A model generated the notes under the pieces. The model worked only from the letters and a program-made list of their open reading frames with translations, made no database searches and was not told the origin of the DNA. Shown here one piece after another: positions 59,934-64,000 of a stretch of 64,000 nt of DNA. Made by a program: the position numbers and the translations under genes. Origin of the DNA: Phoronis australis (taxonomy: Eukaryota > Phoronida > Phoronidae); contig NMRA01000188.1 in NCBI GenBank assembly GCA_002633005.1, positions 596,377 to 660,376 on the forward strand. The letters are read 5' to 3'. The first letter of the stretch is position 1; every line of letters begins with the position of its first letter.

Positions 59934-60013
59934 AGGCCGCCTCGTTACGTTTTCGACTAAAATTATCGGCTCCATGCCCGAGTAAGCAGTGGACTTCCAA
60001 ACGTACCGTCGAC

Positions 60014-60506
60014 ATGTTGGACTCTGTCAGCGAGCTGATGGTACAAGACCAGGTCGGAATGTTTCCGCCACGGTACTCGACACAGAACAACTACCACATC
60101 AACCCTCATCTCGCCTATAGCCAGCCGGGAGTGCAGTATCAGGACTCCTATGGACCGTTACAGCATAGTATGGGGGGCGATCAGCAGGCCTGGGTCTACC
60201 CCTCAGCCCGTACGCCCACCGGGTACGACGACTGGGGGCCGGCAGCGAACGGTGTCTACCCTGTCGGAATGACCGCTGCCTATCAACAGAATGTTCCGAT
60301 GTACTCGTACCATAAAACTGAGTACAGTCCCCAGGGGTTAATCCTGGACGGCCAGAGTGGTGCCAGTATGTCCCCGCACTCCACGGGCTCCGTATCCACG
60401 CCCCCGTCACAGGCCAGCCCCAACCATACTGCAACTGCAAGAAATCAAACTCGCCAACCTTACGATTGGATGAAGAAACAGTCTTACCAGTCCATGCCTA
60501 ACGCAG
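60014..60506 (+). CDS. Cdx: Caudal-type ParaHox transcription factor, first coding exon (partial gene)
   Basis: Encodes the N-terminal 164 residues of a Cdx/caudal homeodomain factor, a DNA-binding regulator of posterior body and gut patterning. The exon shows the N-terminal pattern of the family: QVGMFPPRY near residues 13-21, an acidic-aromatic YDDW at 71-74, a Ser/Pro-rich transactivation stretch (about 115-137), and at the end the divergent hexapeptide YDWM at 150-153 followed by KK, the PBX-contact motif (CEWM or PYEWM in relatives). It ends GCAG|GTGAGC in phase 1 right after PNA, where the family has its intron before the KTRTKDKYR homeodomain start. ATG at 60014 is preferred (G at -3); the frame is open upstream to 59828, and Met9 is an alternative. 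The homeodomain exon is not in the window. Identification rests on these motifs, not on a search. Confidence 0.9.
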
Positions 60507-63500
60507 GTGAGCTGAAATCTTAATTCTCTGAAAAAGAAGAAAAATAATTTTAAGTAGACGAGAAACGTTCCACAAAATTTTCATAAAATTCTAGCTTCAA
60601 AGAAAAAATAGTGGAAGCGTGTTTCAAGTGTGTAATTGAATCGCTTCAACCGTACGAAGCGCCTCGTTTCTACAAGCATTGTCATCAATCTGACACACTG
60701 ATGAGTATGTTTTCGTTTTTAACCAGCAAAAAGCTGCTATAAATGCATAAATAACACAAAACAGTAGCATTTATTCATTTATTATACGCTATATAATTCA
60801 TGACCCGACACCCGTTTGTATACACACACTTTCTTTTTTATTATTTTATTATAACCGTTAATACCCCCAATAGTGAGGTCTATAGAGTGACTATAGATAT
60901 ATTGGACTTATCATTAGAGACGATCTGCCTGTGTGTAAATTGGCGTTAATATATGACTAATTGGGAGCACATAAATCTTATTTATCATTAAAGCAATCCT
61001 TTGGCAGCGTTTCTTACACTATAGCTTACTTGTCATGAGAGAGATATTCACGTATGGTCAGCGAATATTGGTTATGAGACTCGTGTGTGCTGATTTTTGT
61101 GGAGTTAAGTGCAGAGGAAGAATTAAACGGAACAAATAAGTGTCAATTTGACATTTTACTTTTAATTTATAGTTTTGAAAATGTCAATTTTAGCCCTTTC
61201 CCTGGATTATTTTTACACTTTGTTTTTTTTTTCCACTTTTTTATGTCATCGTTTTGTATTCAAGACATTTTTCAAATTAATAATCAAAATGCAAACGAAA
61301 CGTCAACGACTTTTTGAGACAATTCACATGATTGTCTTGCCGGTGTCTACATCCGGGATATACGTTAAGTATACTCTCAAACATACCAAACAGTCAAGGA
61401 TAACTGAACTTTCAGGTTTTAAGCATAAAACTCGTAGTAAAGCTGGCTCTGGGTCAAAGCACAGTCTCACGTTTCGTCATTTATCCAGATTACTCATTGA
61501 CAGAGAAATGGCTACGACATTGACATGGGCACCGTATTGTTGTTATTTATTGTTTATAATTAGATACTATCCCTCGATTTCGCAGGCGTCGACAGCCTGG
61601 CTTCGTCTGAGGAGTTCTTTTCATTGTTTACAAAATGTTAAAGATCTCACCTTCATCTTGTCCTATGCATGTCGCCCACCGGCGACCTCAAAGCATTTGA
61701 TTATCCGATAAAATCGCTCCAAATCTCCGCTGCACAATACTAACGGTTTAACTTTAACGCAAAATTAAGTCCGATGTTTGTATTTAGAACACGTCTCTTT
61801 CATGCGCTCAATCACACAGTCGCATTAGGAGGAAATTATTAAATAAAAGAAATGTATTGTAATGATCCAGGCCGGCGGCGCCGGGTAACTATTACCGATT
61901 CAGGTGAACTTGATACCCACTGTTATCTAGCTTACCTGGTCATCTGGACAAAATACCTGACCACGATTGAGACCGAAAAGCTGTATATCCAAAGTATTTG
62001 GAATCACACCAACACAAATGCATTGAAGACTTTTTTATTAAGAATAAGTAAAAACAAAACGCTGATTAAAAGCCTGCAACATCTGCACCAGCCTAAAACG
62101 CGTGCGATTACTCAGTACGTTCTATTCAATAAAATACCTGCGCTACATATTTAAATGTATGTATAGGTTAAGCGTTTGACAGTTTCATCCGATACCATAT
62201 AGCAGGCAAAATAACGTGCTTTGTAATCACGGCAAATTTTTGTTACTTTTTAATAACCTTGAAATAAATTTGTTACGTAGATAAATTTCGCGAAAACAAA
62301 ACTGGAAAATCGCATGCATCATTTTCAGGTATAAGCGTAATACACTGAAGCTAGGAACCAGACTGAAGTGAGCTAGCTCTAAATTAATTTGGCATGAGTC
62401 AATCCGTTACACTGGTCATCTTCATTACTAGTCGTTTATTGCTGACTTCTAACAATACGTGAATACATGTGCTATGATTCACTATGGGTATTTACTACAA
62501 AATGACCGTCTCAATTTAACAAACCCCATCGCCAGGCGCGCTTGTTTTCAATTGGCGTGGTAAGATACACAACCGTTTGAGTGGAGGCGTGAAGTTACGT
62601 AACTGGTCGTAAGTGAATGAAATGAGAGAAATTTATTTTGGAAGAAGAAAAATGACATAAAAAGAAATCAAGTACGTATCTTTAAAAACACGGAAATCGT
62701 TTTTTTACGGATTACATTCACATCTATTTTGTACATAGATATTTCAACAGAAATTTATCCAGACAACGGCAGAACTAAAGCTGTTTCTTGCATTATAAAA
62801 TTTGTAACAATATCAAGTTTAGAAGGAGCAGGTTTGTTTTGTAATGATACCTGATATCGTGTTTTTCGTTACATGCTTTTTGTTTTATTTGAAAACGCAT
62901 CGTTGTGTTTACCATTTGACTATAACTAAATCACAACATAGTACATAATGCTGAAAGTTGGAATAGTTTTCTTGAATTTTAACATTAGTTTTTAGACTAA
63001 GAAACTATTTTAGTTTGCCATAAAAGAATAAGTGTAAAAACGTCGTCACGTTTTCCCGTTAGTAACAATGTAAAAAATGTTCTGTTTGTTCCGTAGCAAG
63101 TCAAAAGTAAATCGTCAATTGCCAGCTTTACAAAAATAATGACGTTGACTTTCAGTAGATTTTAATCCAGACATAATATGTTCTTAGATTTCAATGAATA
63201 CAAATTTTCCAAGTTTTAAATTGACATGTTCTAAATTTTTTATTGAAATCTAAAAGAGTTTTCCCGGTCTCGACCCTGATCATGTTTTTCATCTACCAAT
63301 GTCAGTTAAAATTCCTGACAAAATGTTTTGAGTTGAAGGATCATAACAAGTCAACCTTGCCTTAGTTTATAAACATTAATGAAGCATGCAGGCGTACGCA
63401 CGTGTGCGACTCTCGTTTACAGGCTCTGGATTCGAAAAAAAACAACATAGGTTACAGCTTTTGAAAAACAGAGATATTGAAAGTCTCTGTACTTCAATTT

Positions 63501-64000
63501 TGAACCTGATATGGAACTTTATTCTATCTTACATTCGATTGCAGGATTATTTTTCAAAAACAGAAACTGTTGAAATGAATTTGAATGCAAAAGCTCATAT
63601 TTGAAAACGTTAAATGAAAGATAGTGTGTTTTTCAGATTGAATATTGTTAAAATAAACTGTTGTCGAATATCTTCAGAATTTGCGGAGTTTTGGTGATTA
63701 AATTTTCGCTTAAAATTTGTTAAATCAAAAAAGTACACATACATTCAAAATGAACTCATAAGTAATTTTTCATGTTTGGAAACGTTTAATAAAGTATAGC
63801 GTTAAGTTTTGATCACAGGATTTTTTAAGATAATTGCTGACATTTGTGTGGTTAAATTTCTCGAGAACATGTAATTCTCGACAGTTAAGACATTCGCTTT
63901 GTATATGTCTGTCATGATAACAGAATCAATAAAGAATTTTTTCGATAATTTTCTTATTAAAACCTGTCAGTCTCCGGTAGACTTAATCTAGCTGATTGAG
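60507..64000 (+). other. Beginning of Cdx intron 1
   Basis: AT-rich and without a homeodomain-like sequence in any frame, so the intron exceeds 3.5 kb. Open frames at 61175..61711 and 61852..62154 have no domain, splice context or codon pattern suggesting a gene. No mobile element was recognised. Confidence 0.7.

Noticed and set aside
61175-61711. 178-codon plus-strand open frame in Cdx intron 1
   Set aside because: Begins in poly-T-rich DNA, has no domain and lacks splice signals; no resemblance to a homeodomain exon.

Overview
This is nuclear DNA from an animal: AT-rich, dominated by introns and repeats, with GT-AG split genes. The best-supported identity is the first coding exon of a caudal/Cdx ParaHox gene (+ strand, 60014..60506). 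Tandem allelic copies joined by single N bases imply a highly heterozygous genome. Together with the CGGA-rich repeats and the tRNA-derived SINE this suggests a marine invertebrate, possibly an invertebrate deuterostome; that placement is inference. No bacterial operon, CRISPR array or rRNA is present.

Layout. 1..2859: two allelic copies of one non-coding segment joined by an N at 1496. 5287..7448 (- strand): a possible three-exon gene for an unrecognised 78-residue protein. 7449..15036: non-coding, with foldback hairpins. 15037..54937 (- strand): one large gene that I assembled exon by exon. It has thirty phase-compatible exons and encodes about 1525 residues: a helical N-terminus, a long disordered acidic and Ser/Pro-rich middle, three IQ (calmodulin-binding) motifs, a conserved-looking domain and a basic/acidic coiled-coil tail. 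Its introns hold a perfect 32-bp minisatellite, a 530-bp foldback element, a tRNA-derived SINE pair in inverted orientation, two copies of a 1.25-kb dispersed repeat, a decayed LINE and a frameshifted THAP-domain relic. 54938..59800: intergenic, with a duplicated RFX-like X-box. 59819..60506: Cdx promoter elements and exon 1. 60507..64000: the start of Cdx intron 1; the homeodomain exon must lie beyond the window.

The IQ gene and Cdx are transcribed divergently, about 5 kb apart, so the intergenic DNA may carry regulatory sites for both. No functional link between them is visible; they are probably only syntenic neighbours.

Two segments (1..2859 and 27637..30007) look like both haplotypes placed in tandem. 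The second one duplicates exons 15 and 16 of the IQ gene in frame, so naive gene prediction would insert 54 spurious codons. I see no convincing new biological system. The most interesting items are the large IQ protein, the perfect 32-bp array that ends at an assembly gap, and the palindrome with a hammerhead-like core inside the LINE.
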